Assembly (NCBI RefSeq): GCF_030823375.1
Contig: NZ_JAUSXB010000001.1
Location: forward strand, 868,001 to 932,000
Reading direction: 5' to 3'
Origin: Pseudarthrobacter siccitolerans
GTDB taxonomy: Bacteria; Actinomycetota; Actinomycetes; Actinomycetales; Micrococcaceae
Length of the DNA: 64,000 nt
Shown here: piece after piece, positions 18,862 through 27,366 of the stretch
How positions within the stretch are numbered: position 1 is the first letter of the stretch
Layout of the letters: every line of letters begins with the position of its first letter
Notes under the pieces: model-generated
Told to the model about the DNA's origin: nothing
The model's database searches: none
What the model saw: the letters and a program-made list of their open reading frames with translations, nothing else
Position numbers and translations under genes: made by a program

Positions 18862-19365
18862 ATGCACCGCCCCCATACTTCCCTGACCGCCCGCGCTGCC
18901 AGGACGGTATTGATCGGGGCTTTTGCAGCCCTCCCGCTGGCCGCCTGCGCGCCGGTGGTGGACGTGCCGGCTGCCAAGGATGCGGCGAACCCGGCGTGTG
19001 CTCCTATGATGGTGGCGCTCCCCGAGGCCATTGGGGACTCTGCGCTGCGCAAGACGAACAGCCAGGCCACTGCCGCCTGGGGCGATCCCTCATTGGTGGT
19101 CCTGCGCTGCGGCGTAAACGTGCCGGGACCTACTACCGACCGCTGCGTTACCGTCAACGGGATCGACTGGGTCATCAAGGAAGGCGACCCCGTATGGACG
19201 CTCACCACCTATGGCCGGGAGCCCGCCACGGAGATCCTGATGGACCCGGACAAGATCAGTTCCGCCACGGTTCTTGCCGACCTAGCCGCTGCCGCAGCGG
19301 AGGTCCCGGCCGGCCGGAACTGCGTGGGCCAGGAAGAACTGCAGAACCTGCCGCAGAGCCAGTAG
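18862..19365 (+). CDS. DUF3515-family putative lipoprotein
   Basis: 167 residues with an N-terminal export signal (basic HRPHTSLTARAARTV, hydrophobic core, lipobox LAAC at about residues 26-29), so probably anchored by a lipidated Cys outside the membrane. The mature part has the DUF3515 pattern CAPMMVALPEAI ... AAWGDPSLVVLRCGV ... VNGIDWVIKEGDPVWTLTTYGR. Function unknown; in actinobacteria it is typically found beside ddl and thiL, as here. The start at 18862 lies just after GGAGG, with very short spacing; an in-frame TTG at 18826 is the alternative. Convergent with ddl, one base between stops. Confidence 0.82.
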   Translation: MHRPHTSLTARAARTVLIGAFAALPLAACAPVVDVPAAKDAANPACAPMMVALPEAIGDSALRKTNSQATAAWGDPSLVVLRCGVNVPGPTTDRCVTVNGIDWVIKEGDPVWTLTTYGREPATEILMDPDKISSATVLADLAAAAAEVPAGRNCVGQEELQNLPQSQ

Positions 19366-19366
19366 G

Positions 19367-20515
19367 TCAGCGCAGGCCCGTCTTCCGGTTCAAGGCCAGG
19401 TAGATGAGTTCGTCGATCAGGTCAGCGTAGCCCAGGCCGGAGGCAGCCCACATCTGCGGGTACATGCTCTTGGGGGTGAAGCCCGGCATGGTGTTGATCT
19501 CATTGATGATCAACTGGCCGTCCGGTGTGTAGAAGAAATCCACCCGGCTCAATCCCTCGGCACCCACGGCGTCAAAAGCGGCAGCCGAAAGTTCACGCAC
19601 CCTGGCGATGGCTTCCTTGGGCAGCTCTGCGGGGCAGCTGAGCGCTGCGGCACCGTCCTCCACGTACTTCGCGTTGAAGTCGTAGAACTCGTGGGTGCCG
19701 CCGGCCACGGAGATCTCGCCGGGCATGGAGGTGCGGGGAGCATCGGCGCCCCTGCCTTCCAGCACTGCGCATTCAATCTCACGGCCAACAATTCCCGCTT
19801 CGATGACGAGTTTAAGGTCATGCCGCCGTGCTTCCTCGATGGCAGCATCCAGCCCGTCCAGCGAGTCCACCTTGGAAATACCCATGGAAGAGCCTGCCCT
19901 CGCCGGCTTGACGAAGACGGGGAAACCGAGCCGGTCCACCTGTTTCCGCACGGACTCCGCATCTTTGCGCCACTGCCTGTCAGTCACCGAGATATAGGGG
20001 CCCACCTGGAGGCCGGCCGCTTCGAAAACCACTTTCATGAAGTGCTTGTCCATGCCCACAGCGGAGGCCAGGACGCCGGCTCCGACGTACCTGGTGTCCG
20101 AGAGTTCCAGGAGCCCCTGGATGGTGCCATCCTCACCGAACGGGCCGTGCAGCAGCGGGAACACCACGTCCACGGCTCCAAGCTCCTGCGGAACCTCGTT
20201 CGGGGAAGCCACGATCAGCTGGTGTTCGCCGCCGATCTGGGCGAGCGTCACTGTTTTCTCCGACGGGGCCACCTCCGGAAGCGAGGAAGCGGCGAGGGAC
20301 CACTGTGCGGTGTCGCCGGCAGCAAGGACCCACTGCCCCGTCTTGGCGATCCCGATGGGGATCACCTCATACTTGTCTTTGTTGATGGCACCAAGGACGC
20401 CGGCAGCGGTAACGCAGCTCACGGCATGCTCGCTCGAGCGTCCGCCGAAAAGTACTGCCACCCGGGGCTTTGCCCCGCCGGCCGGCTCTGCTGCGGTCAG
20501 TTCGTCGTGGGACAT
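19367..20515 (-). CDS. ddl: D-alanine--D-alanine ligase
   Basis: Makes the D-Ala-D-Ala end of the peptidoglycan stem peptide. 382 residues, ATP-grasp fold: VLFGGRSSEHAVSCVTA (about 20-36, the Ddl signature), LLHGPFGEDGTIQGLLEL, VFVKPARAGSSMGISKV (ATP-binding lysine) and SRVDFFYTPDGQLIINEINTMPGFTPKSMYP (Mg-binding Glu/Asn). Starts 2 bp after the gpsA stop, so it shares the murA-plsC-gpsA-ddl transcript. The Tyr/Phe position that discriminates D-Ala from D-Lac ligases cannot be assigned without an alignment. Confidence 0.95.
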   Translation of the reverse strand: MSHDELTAAEPAGGAKPRVAVLFGGRSSEHAVSCVTAAGVLGAINKDKYEVIPIGIAKTGQWVLAAGDTAQWSLAASSLPEVAPSEKTVTLAQIGGEHQLIVASPNEVPQELGAVDVVFPLLHGPFGEDGTIQGLLELSDTRYVGAGVLASAVGMDKHFMKVVFEAAGLQVGPYISVTDRQWRKDAESVRKQVDRLGFPVFVKPARAGSSMGISKVDSLDGLDAAIEEARRHDLKLVIEAGIVGREIECAVLEGRGADAPRTSMPGEISVAGGTHEFYDFNAKYVEDGAAALSCPAELPKEAIARVRELSAAAFDAVGAEGLSRVDFFYTPDGQLIINEINTMPGFTPKSMYPQMWAASGLGYADLIDELIYLALNRKTGLR

Positions 20516-20517
20516 GG

Positions 20518-21570
20518 TCAGTAATCGCCTTCAGGTTTCAGTTCCCGGGCCAGCAGGACAGGCCCCAGTTGGTCAACGGACAGCTTGCCTGCCAGCACGG
20601 CGACGACGGCGGCCGTGATCGGCATTTCGACACCGAGCTTTGCTGCGAGTTCGTGCACGGCCTGGCCGGACTTAATGCCTTCGGCCGTTTGGGTCATTTT
20701 TTGGCCCACTTCGTCCAGCGTCAGGCCCTGGCCGAGCAGCCGTCCGGCCGTGTGGTTCCTTGAGAGAGGTGAGGAGCAGGTGGCCACCAGGTCGCCAAGC
20801 CCCGCCAGGCCGGCCATGGTTTTCGCTTCGCCACCCAGGGCCAGCGCCAGGCGGGAGGTCTCCGCGAGGCCGCGGGTGATAACTGATGCCTTGGTGTTGT
20901 CCCCCATTTGCCGGCCCTCGCAAATACCCACTGCCAGCGCGATGACGTTCTTGACGATGCCGCCGATTTCCACCCCAACAACGTCCGCCGTGGTGTAGGG
21001 CCGGAAGTAAGGTGCAGTGCAGCTGCGCGCAATCCAGCCGGCAGCAGCGGAGTCAGTGCAGGCAACCACGGATGCCGTGGGCTCCTCACGGGCGATCTCC
21101 ATGGCCAGGTTGGGACCGGAAACGACCGCGATGCGCTCGGTGGGAACGCCCAGTTCCTCGCTGATGACTTCACTCATCCTGGCGTCCGTGCCCAGTTCCA
21201 GGCCCTTCATCAGTGAGACCACCATGGCACCGGGGGCAATCATGTCCGTCCATCCGCGCAGCTGCGGACGCAGGGACTGCGCCGGCACCGCCAGGACCAC
21301 CAGGTCCGCCCCGTCCAGCACATCACGGACCTCGGTGGAGGCCGTAATGCTCTCCGGGAGGGCGATGTCCTTCAGGTATTGGCTGTTGCGGTGGACGGTG
21401 TTGATTTCCTCCACCACCTCACTGCGGCGGCCCCACAGCCGGATGGCACGCGGCTCACCGGCCGCGGTGGCGGCATCCGCCAGAATCTTCGCAAACGTGG
21501 TTCCCCAGGAGCCGGCACCGAGCACGGCAACGGAACGGGCGGACCCGCCGCGGTCCCCCTCAGGAATCAC
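20518..21570 (-). CDS. gpsA: Glycerol-3-phosphate dehydrogenase [NAD(P)+]
   Basis: Reduces dihydroxyacetone phosphate to sn-glycerol-3-phosphate for phospholipids. 350 residues: NAD(P)-binding AVLGAGSWGTTFAKIL (about 15-30), VLAVPAQSLRP, SLMKGLE, the active-site region GGIVKNVIALAVGICEGRQMGDNTKA, and GLAGLGDLVATCSSPLSRNHTAGRLLGQG. Overlaps the acyltransferase gene by 11 bp and precedes ddl by 2 bp. Together with the acyltransferase it supplies the first steps of phosphatidic acid synthesis. Confidence 0.96.
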   Translation of the reverse strand: MIPEGDRGGSARSVAVLGAGSWGTTFAKILADAATAAGEPRAIRLWGRRSEVVEEINTVHRNSQYLKDIALPESITASTEVRDVLDGADLVVLAVPAQSLRPQLRGWTDMIAPGAMVVSLMKGLELGTDARMSEVISEELGVPTERIAVVSGPNLAMEIAREEPTASVVACTDSAAAGWIARSCTAPYFRPYTTADVVGVEIGGIVKNVIALAVGICEGRQMGDNTKASVITRGLAETSRLALALGGEAKTMAGLAGLGDLVATCSSPLSRNHTAGRLLGQGLTLDEVGQKMTQTAEGIKSGQAVHELAAKLGVEMPITAAVVAVLAGKLSVDQLGPVLLARELKPEGDY

Positions 21571-22333
21571 CGGGCGTCCGTTCGCCGGTCTGCTGCCCGC
21601 GGTCCACGAAGCGCCCGTGCTTTGACTGCTGCTGCTTGGCCGGATCCCAACGCACCGCCGGGGGCTGCTCTCCCCTGAGCTCCGAGAGGAGGCTGGTGAT
21701 GGCGTCCATGATGGCGTCGGTGGCCCCGGTGAGCGTGGCCTTGTCCAGGGGACGGCCGGAGAAAGCGCTGAGGTCTACAGGATCGCCCACCACTACCCGG
21801 GACTGCTTGCGCGGGAAGATGTGGAACCGCTTACCGTAACGCGGGAAGACCTCGTGCGCGCCCCAATGCGCGATCGGAACCACGGGAATGCCGCCCTCAA
21901 GGGCCAGGCGCGCCGCGCCGGTGTGGCCTTTCATGGGCCATAGGTCAGGGTCGCGCGTCAGCGTGCCCTCCGGATAGATGATGATGGCGCCGCCCTCGGC
22001 AACAATCTCCTGGGCGACCTGCAGCGAGCGGTTCGCTCCCGCCGTCGAACGCTCCACCGGAACCTGCTTGGTGGCGTGCAGCAGCCAGCCCAGGGCGGGC
22101 ACCTTGAACAGGCCGGCCTTCGCCAGGAAGTGCGGGGCACGCTTCTGGTTGTACAGCATGTGGCCCACCACGAGCGGATCAATTTCGGTGCAGTGGTTGG
22201 GGGCGGCAATAAACCCGCCGGCGGGAAGCTTCTCCGTCCCCTCCCACTTTTTGCTCATCATGACGGTCATCAAGGGGCGGACAACGCCGGCGATGAACAT
22301 GAACGTGGCCCTGCTCTTGGCCGATTCCTTCAC
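21560..22333 (-). CDS. plsC: 1-acyl-sn-glycerol-3-phosphate acyltransferase (PlsC family)
   Basis: Acylates lysophosphatidic acid to phosphatidic acid at the inner membrane. The GTG at 22333 gives 257 residues starting KESAKSRATFMFIAGVV, with the membrane helix first. Catalytic HX4D motif is NHCTEID (about 45-51); the second block is the usual glycerolipid acyltransferase FPEGT-type YPEGTLTRDP. The frame stays open upstream into murA, but homology and the 10-bp gap after the murA stop favour the GTG. A Gln/Lys-rich tail ends the protein. Confidence 0.9.
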   Translation of the reverse strand: MKESAKSRATFMFIAGVVRPLMTVMMSKKWEGTEKLPAGGFIAAPNHCTEIDPLVVGHMLYNQKRAPHFLAKAGLFKVPALGWLLHATKQVPVERSTAGANRSLQVAQEIVAEGGAIIIYPEGTLTRDPDLWPMKGHTGAARLALEGGIPVVPIAHWGAHEVFPRYGKRFHIFPRKQSRVVVGDPVDLSAFSGRPLDKATLTGATDAIMDAITSLLSELRGEQPPAVRWDPAKQQQSKHGRFVDRGQQTGERTPGDS

Positions 22334-22343
22334 GTTGGTACCG

Positions 22344-23669
22344 CTACTTCGTGGGGGTGATGTCGAAGTCGGCGCCCAGTCCGGCCAGCTTTTCGGTGAA
22401 GCGCTCGTAGCCCCGGTTGATGATGTCGATTCCCGTAACCCGGGAGGTTCCCGTAGCAGCGAGGGCCGCAATCAGGTGGCTGAAACCGCCGCGGAGGTCC
22501 GGCACGTCGATGTCGGTTCCCTTGAGCTGGGTAGGGCCGGAGATCACTGCGGAGTGCAGGAAGTTCCGCTGGCCGAACCGGCACGGCACGCTGCCCAGGC
22601 ATTCACGGTGCACCTGGATGCTGGCGCCCATGCGGATCAGTGCGTCGGTGAAGCCAAAGCGGTTTTCGTACACGGTCTCATGGACGATCGAGACACCTTC
22701 GGCCTGGGTCAGCGCCACCACCAGCGGCTGCTGCCAGTCAGTCATGAAACCGGGGTGCACATCCGTTTCCAGGACCAGGGGGTTGAGCTTCCCGCCGCGG
22801 TGGTAGAAGCGGATACCGTCCTCGCCGATGTCCATGCCGCCGCCCACCTTGCGGTAGGTATTCAGGAACGTCATCATGTCCCGCTGGGAGGCGCCTTCAA
22901 CGTAGATGTCGCCCTTGGTGACCAGTGCGGCAGAAGCCCACGACGCCGATTCGTTGCGGTCCGAGAGCGCGCGGTGGTTGTAGCCGCCAAGGTCGCGGAC
23001 GCCTTCGATGCGGATGGTGCGGTCCGTCTGGACGCTGATAATGGCGCCCATCTTCTGCAGCACGGCGATCAGGTCGATGATCTCCGGCTCGGTTGCAGCC
23101 CCGGAAAGTTCCGTGATGCCATCGGCCCGGGTGGCGCTAAGGAGCACCTGCTCCGTGGCGCCGACGGACGGGTAGGGCAGGGAAATCTTCGCGCCGTGCA
23201 GGCCCTTGGGAGCGGAAATATGGATGCCGCCGGGCCGCTTCTCCACCACGGCGCCGAACTGGCGCAGCACATCAAGGTGGTAGTCGATGGGGCGGTCGCC
23301 GATCTTGCAGCCGCCGAGGTCCGGAATGAATGCTTCGCCGATGGCGTGGATAAGTGGCCCGCAGAGCAGGATGGGAATCCGGGAGTCGCCGGCGTGGGCG
23401 TCAATCGCAGTGCTGGGCGCCGTCTTGGCGGCTTTCGGGTCCAACGTGAGGTCCCCGTTGACGGGGTCCTTCACGACTGTCACGCCGTGGAGCTGCAGGA
23501 GAGAGGTGACTACCTCAACGTCCTTGATCTCCGGCACGTTCCGCAACACGGACGGTTCGTTGCCCAGCAACGCTGCCACCATCGCCTTGGGAACGAGGTT
23601 TTTCGCTCCACGGACGGTAACGCGGCCTGTCAGCGGGACGCCGCCGCGGATTGTCAGAACACTACTCAT
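22344..23669 (-). CDS. murA: UDP-N-acetylglucosamine 1-carboxyvinyltransferase MurA
   Basis: First committed step of peptidoglycan synthesis: transfer of enolpyruvate from PEP to UDP-GlcNAc. 441 residues (family about 420-430). The PEP-binding lysine is in TVRGAKNLVPKA (about 18-29). The catalytic cysteine is present in LGGCKIGDRPIDYH; the Cys-to-Asp change that gives fosfomycin resistance in mycobacteria is therefore absent. The start has GAGGAAA 6 nt upstream. First gene of murA-plsC-gpsA-ddl; leuD ends 149 bp upstream. Confidence 0.95.
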   Translation of the reverse strand: MSSVLTIRGGVPLTGRVTVRGAKNLVPKAMVAALLGNEPSVLRNVPEIKDVEVVTSLLQLHGVTVVKDPVNGDLTLDPKAAKTAPSTAIDAHAGDSRIPILLCGPLIHAIGEAFIPDLGGCKIGDRPIDYHLDVLRQFGAVVEKRPGGIHISAPKGLHGAKISLPYPSVGATEQVLLSATRADGITELSGAATEPEIIDLIAVLQKMGAIISVQTDRTIRIEGVRDLGGYNHRALSDRNESASWASAALVTKGDIYVEGASQRDMMTFLNTYRKVGGGMDIGEDGIRFYHRGGKLNPLVLETDVHPGFMTDWQQPLVVALTQAEGVSIVHETVYENRFGFTDALIRMGASIQVHRECLGSVPCRFGQRNFLHSAVISGPTQLKGTDIDVPDLRGGFSHLIAALAATGTSRVTGIDIINRGYERFTEKLAGLGADFDITPTK

Positions 23670-23818
23670 ATACCGGTTTCCTCACCATAACTAGCCCCCA
23701 AAACCTTGCAAAGGCTCCAACCAAGCATAGGAGGTCGCGTTACCGAACCGAAATACGCGGGCGACGGCGGCAGGGCGTGGCGGACCGCCGTCGCGCCCTC
23801 AGAGGTACTTCCGCCCCC

Positions 23819-24421
23819 TCAGGAAAGGCGTGCCGGCAGGGTTTTCGGCAGGAAGGCAGGGCGCGTGGCCTCGAAGGCAGTGATGTCCGCCTCGTGCTGG
23901 AGGGTCAGCCCGATATCGTCCAGGCCTTCGAGGAGGCGCCAGCGGGTGTATTCGTCGATATTGAACGGCGCCACGATGTTGCCGCACACCACCGTCTTGG
24001 ACACGAGGTCCACGGTGACCTGGGTGCCGGGAGCGTTTTCGAGCTCTTTCCAGATCAGTTCGATGTCGTCCTGTGCCACCTCCGCGGCCAGCAGGCCCTG
24101 CTTGCCGGAGTTGCCGCGGAAAATGTCGGCGAACCGGGACGAGAGCACAGCTTTGAAGCCGTAGTCCTTCAGGGCCCACACTGCATGTTCACGAGAGGAG
24201 CCGGTGCCGAAGTCAGGGCCCGCCACCAGGACGGAACCGGTGTTGAACGGTTCCTGGTTCAGGATGAAGGAGGGGTCCTTGCGCCAGGCCGAAAACAGGG
24301 CGTCCTCGAAGCCGGTGCGGGTGATGCGCTTGAGGTAGACAGCGGGGATGATCTGGTCCGTGTCCACGTTGCTCTGGCGCAGCGGGACGCCGGTTCCGGT
24401 GTGGGTAGTGAACTTTTCCAT
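23819..24421 (-). CDS. leuD: 3-isopropylmalate dehydratase small subunit LeuD
   Basis: With LeuC isomerises 2-isopropylmalate to 3-isopropylmalate in leucine synthesis. 200 residues of the swivelling aconitase domain: [13 protein letters not shown] (about 18-30), [37 protein letters not shown] carried across residues 68-104, and a C-terminal [19 protein letters not shown]. Starts 8 bp after the leuC stop with GGAG upstream; clearly one operon with leuC. Confidence 0.96.
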   Translation of the reverse strand: MEKFTTHTGTGVPLRQSNVDTDQIIPAVYLKRITRTGFEDALFSAWRKDPSFILNQEPFNTGSVLVAGPDFGTGSSREHAVWALKDYGFKAVLSSRFADIFRGNSGKQGLLAAEVAQDDIELIWKELENAPGTQVTVDLVSKTVVCGNIVAPFNIDEYTRWRLLEGLDDIGLTLQHEADITAFEATRPAFLPKTLPARLS

Positions 24422-24429
24422 GGCGTCTC

Positions 24430-25884
24430 CTAGGCTGCGTCGGTACGGATGGCGGCGGACTCGGGGGCCGGATCAAGGTCCGACGGCGAACTCAGGGTGC
24501 CGCGGATGGCCGTGGCTGCGGCCACCACCGGGGACACCAGGTGGGTCCGGCCGCCCTTGCCCTGGCGCCCTTCGAAGTTGCGGTTGGACGTGGAGGCACA
24601 ACGCTCCCCCACCTCCAGCTGGTCCGGGTTCATCCCCAGGCACATGGAGCAGCCGGCGAAACGCCACTCTGCACCGAAGTCCTTGAAGACCTTGTCCAGG
24701 CCCTCAGCTTCGGCTTCCAGGCGGACGCGCGCCGAGCCGGGGACCACCAGCATCCGGATGTTCGGATCCTTTTGGCGCCCGCGGATAATGTCCGCAGCGG
24801 CACGGAGGTCTTCCATCCTGGAGTTGGTGCAGGAGCCCAGGAAGACTGTGTCCACCCGGATGTCCTTCATCGGCGTGCCGGCCTCAAGGCCCATGTACTG
24901 CAGGGCGCGTTCGGCGGCAGCCTTGGCGTTCTCGTCGCCGAAGTCTCCTGGGGAGGGCACGGATTCGGAGAGGGAGACGCCCTGGCCGGGGTTCGTGCCC
25001 CAGGTGACAAAAGGCTCCAGGGTGTCGGCATCCAGGTCGACCTGGACGTCAAAGGTGGCGTCGTCGTCGGTACGCAGGGTGTTCCAGTACTCCACGGCGG
25101 CGTCCCAGTCCGCGCCCTGCGGCGCGTGCGGCCGGCCCTGCATGTACTCGTATGTGGTTTCATCCGGCGCCACCATTCCGGCGCGGGCACCGGCCTCGAT
25201 GGACATGTTGCAGATGGTCATGCGGGCGTCCATGGACAAGGCGCGGATGGCGGAGCCGCGGTATTCCAGGACATAGCCCTGGCCGCCGCCGGTACCGATC
25301 TTGGCGATCACGGCCAGGATGATGTCCTTGGCCGTGACGCCCGGACGGAGCGTGCCTTCCACGTTGATGGCCATGGTTTTGAACGGCTTCAGCGAGAGCG
25401 TCTGGGTGGCCATCACATGTTCCACCTCGGAGGTTCCAATGCCCATGGCCAGCGCCCCGAAGGCGCCATGGGTGGAGGTGTGCGAGTCGCCGCAAACAAC
25501 TGTCATTCCCGGCTGGGTGAGGCCCAGCTGCGGACCCACCACGTGGACGATGCCCTGCTCCGCGTCCCCGAGGGAATGCAGCCGGACACCGAACTCGGCG
25601 CAGTTGTTGCGCAGGGTCTGGATCTGCGTGCGGCTGGTGAGATCGGCGATAGGCTTGTCGATGTCCAGCGTGGGAGTGTTGTGGTCCTCCGTGGCGATGG
25701 TCAGGTCCGGGCGGCGCAGCGGGCGGCCGGCCAGGCGCAGGCCTTCGAACGCCTGCGGAGACGTGACCTCGTGGACAAGGTGGAGGTCGATGAAGAGAAG
25801 GTCCGGCTGGGCGTTGGCTCCGTCGCCGTCGCCTTTGCGCACCACGTGCGCGTCCCAGACTTTCTCGGCCAATGTCTTTGCCAT
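24430..25884 (-). CDS. leuC: 3-isopropylmalate dehydratase large subunit LeuC
   Basis: Catalytic, [4Fe-4S]-carrying subunit of isopropylmalate isomerase. 484 residues from the ATG at 25884 ([13 protein letters not shown]). This ATG is 6 nt from GGGAG, while the in-frame ATG at 25890 directly abuts it. Cluster ligands: FLGSCTNSR and [10 protein letters not shown]. Other conserved blocks are [27 protein letters not shown] (within about 141-170) and TEDHNTPT. The last ~15 residues are an Ala/Pro/Asp tail. Divergent from the IclR-type gene; a palindrome sits between them. Confidence 0.96.
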   Translation of the reverse strand: MAKTLAEKVWDAHVVRKGDGDGANAQPDLLFIDLHLVHEVTSPQAFEGLRLAGRPLRRPDLTIATEDHNTPTLDIDKPIADLTSRTQIQTLRNNCAEFGVRLHSLGDAEQGIVHVVGPQLGLTQPGMTVVCGDSHTSTHGAFGALAMGIGTSEVEHVMATQTLSLKPFKTMAINVEGTLRPGVTAKDIILAVIAKIGTGGGQGYVLEYRGSAIRALSMDARMTICNMSIEAGARAGMVAPDETTYEYMQGRPHAPQGADWDAAVEYWNTLRTDDDATFDVQVDLDADTLEPFVTWGTNPGQGVSLSESVPSPGDFGDENAKAAAERALQYMGLEAGTPMKDIRVDTVFLGSCTNSRMEDLRAAADIIRGRQKDPNIRMLVVPGSARVRLEAEAEGLDKVFKDFGAEWRFAGCSMCLGMNPDQLEVGERCASTSNRNFEGRQGKGGRTHLVSPVVAAATAIRGTLSSPSDLDPAPESAAIRTDAA

Positions 25885-25958
25885 GGCCATCTCCCTTCAC
25901 TGCTGTTTGGCTGATGAGATCCACTGAACCAGTACGGCTCGCACCGCGCCAGCCGAAA

Positions 25959-25987
25959 GATTTGCATCTCAGATACTGAGACGGCAA
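25959..25987. promoter_or_regulatory. Divergent leuC / iclR control region with perfect palindrome
   Basis: TCTCAG-ATA-CTGAGA at 25967-25981 is a perfect 6-bp inverted repeat with a 3-bp centre. On the minus strand it fills the 17-bp gap between a TTGCCG (-35-like, 25982-25987) and a CAAATC (-10-like, 25959-25964) that point at leuC. On the plus strand CAATAT (25985-25990) ends 6 bp before the regulator's ATG at 25997, which would give a leaderless regulator mRNA. NdgR/LtbR-type IclR proteins control leuCD from such a position in other actinobacteria (family knowledge); that this is their operator here is inference. Confidence 0.6.
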
Positions 25988-25996
25988 TATCATTAC

Positions 25997-26716
25997 ATGG
26001 ACAATTCTAGTGGAGTCGGCGTCATTGATAAAGCGGCCCATGTGCTTGATGCGCTTGAGGCCGGTCCCACCACGCTGGCGCAGCTGGTGGCGGCAACCGG
26101 ACTGGCCCGGCCCACCGTCCATCGCCTCGCCCTGGCCCTGGTGCATCACCGGCTGGTGAGCCGCGACATCCAGGGCCGCTTCGTCCTGGGAAGCCGCTTG
26201 GTGGAATTGGCGTCGGCTGCGGGCGAAGACCGTTTGATCGCATCCGCCGGCCCCGTGCTGATGCAGCTGCGCGATGCCACCGGCGAGAGCGCCCAGATCT
26301 TCCGCCGCCAAGGCGACTGGCGCGTCTGTGTAGCCTCTGCCGAACGCCCCATCGGCCTGCGCGACACCATTCCTGTAGGCACGCAGCTGTCCATGAAGGC
26401 AGGGTCGGCCGCGCAGGTGCTGCTTGCCTGGGAGGACCACGACCGCCTGCTTGAAGGGTTGCAGTCCGCCCGCTTCACACCGACGGTCCTGGCAGGAGTA
26501 CGACGGCGGGGCTGGGGCCAGAGCCTCGGTGAACGCGAGCCGGGGGTCGCCTCCGTGTCTGCACCGGTGCGCGGACCGTCCGGCCGTGTGATTGCGGCGG
26601 TTTCAATTTCCGGTCCCATCGAGCGGCTCACCCGCCAGCCGGGGCGGCTGCATGCGGAAGTGGTCTGCAACGCCGCCCGCATCCTCACCGAGGCGCTCCG
26701 CAAGAACAACGACTGA
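25997..26716 (+). CDS. IclR-family transcriptional regulator (LtbR/NdgR-like)
   Basis: 239-residue regulator: N-terminal winged helix-turn-helix (VIDKAAHVLDALEAGPTTLAQLVAATGLARPTVHRLALALVHHRLV, residues about 8-54) and a C-terminal IclR effector domain with SAERPIGLRDTIPVGTQLSMKAGSAAQVLLAW and the closing block GVASVSAPVRGPSGRVIAAVSISGP. It is divergently placed against leuCD, exactly as LtbR of corynebacteria and NdgR of streptomycetes, which regulate leucine and other amino-acid genes. That makes it the likely leuCD regulator. No ribosome-binding site precedes the ATG, suggesting a leaderless transcript. Confidence 0.88.
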   Translation: MDNSSGVGVIDKAAHVLDALEAGPTTLAQLVAATGLARPTVHRLALALVHHRLVSRDIQGRFVLGSRLVELASAAGEDRLIASAGPVLMQLRDATGESAQIFRRQGDWRVCVASAERPIGLRDTIPVGTQLSMKAGSAAQVLLAWEDHDRLLEGLQSARFTPTVLAGVRRRGWGQSLGEREPGVASVSAPVRGPSGRVIAAVSISGPIERLTRQPGRLHAEVVCNAARILTEALRKNND

Positions 26717-26789
26717 CGCAGGACACGCCTCACGCCAGGAACACCGGCTGACCCCTCGGGGCTTTGCTGCTGGGGCTAGGATTTTCGCC

Positions 26790-27341
26790 ATGGGCAGCTA
26801 CTCAGTGTTTCTTCGCGGCATCAACGTGGGCGGCATCAACATCAAGATGGCAGAGCTCAGGGACGCGCTCAAATCAGCAGGTTTTCCGGATGCCCGGACC
26901 CTGCTTGCCAGCGGCAACGTCGTGCTGACCAGTACCTCGGACGCCGCCGCAGTAAAACGGGACTGCGAAAAATGCCTCCGGGACACCTTCGGCTACGACG
27001 CCTGGGTGGTGGTCCTGGACGCCGCCCGGGTGGCCGAACTGGTGGCGGCCTGCCCCTACCCGGACGACGATAAGTCCACCCACACCTACATCACCCTCTC
27101 CTCCGATGTTGGCATGCTGGACGAACTTGAGGCAGCCGGAGCCGCGCTGGAGGGCGCGGAGCAAAAGAGGCTGGGCCGCGAGGCGCTGGCCTGGCTGGCA
27201 CCCGCCGGCGGAACGCTGGAGAGCCCGTTCAGTAAAATCACGGCCAAGTCCAGATTCAAGGCCTCCACCACCACACGTAACCTGCGCACCCTCATCAAGG
27301 TCAGGGACGCCGCCGCGGACCTTGAGGCAGCCGGCCGCTGA
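26790..27341 (+). CDS. DUF1697-family protein
   Basis: 183 residues, the normal length for DUF1697, a family of unknown function with a ferredoxin-like N-terminal fold. The start at 26790 gives YSVFLRGINVGGINIKMAELRDALKSAGFPDARTLLASGNVVLTS, the highly conserved opening of the family. The C-terminus has KSRFKASTTTRNLRTLIKV. The frame is open upstream into the regulator gene, but that part has no homology. It stands alone, 73 bp after the iclR-type gene and convergent with the GTPase pair. Confidence 0.88.
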   Translation: MGSYSVFLRGINVGGINIKMAELRDALKSAGFPDARTLLASGNVVLTSTSDAAAVKRDCEKCLRDTFGYDAWVVVLDAARVAELVAACPYPDDDKSTHTYITLSSDVGMLDELEAAGAALEGAEQKRLGREALAWLAPAGGTLESPFSKITAKSRFKASTTTRNLRTLIKVRDAAADLEAAGR

Positions 27342-27366
27342 CTGCCGCCGGCACGGTCCGCTACGT

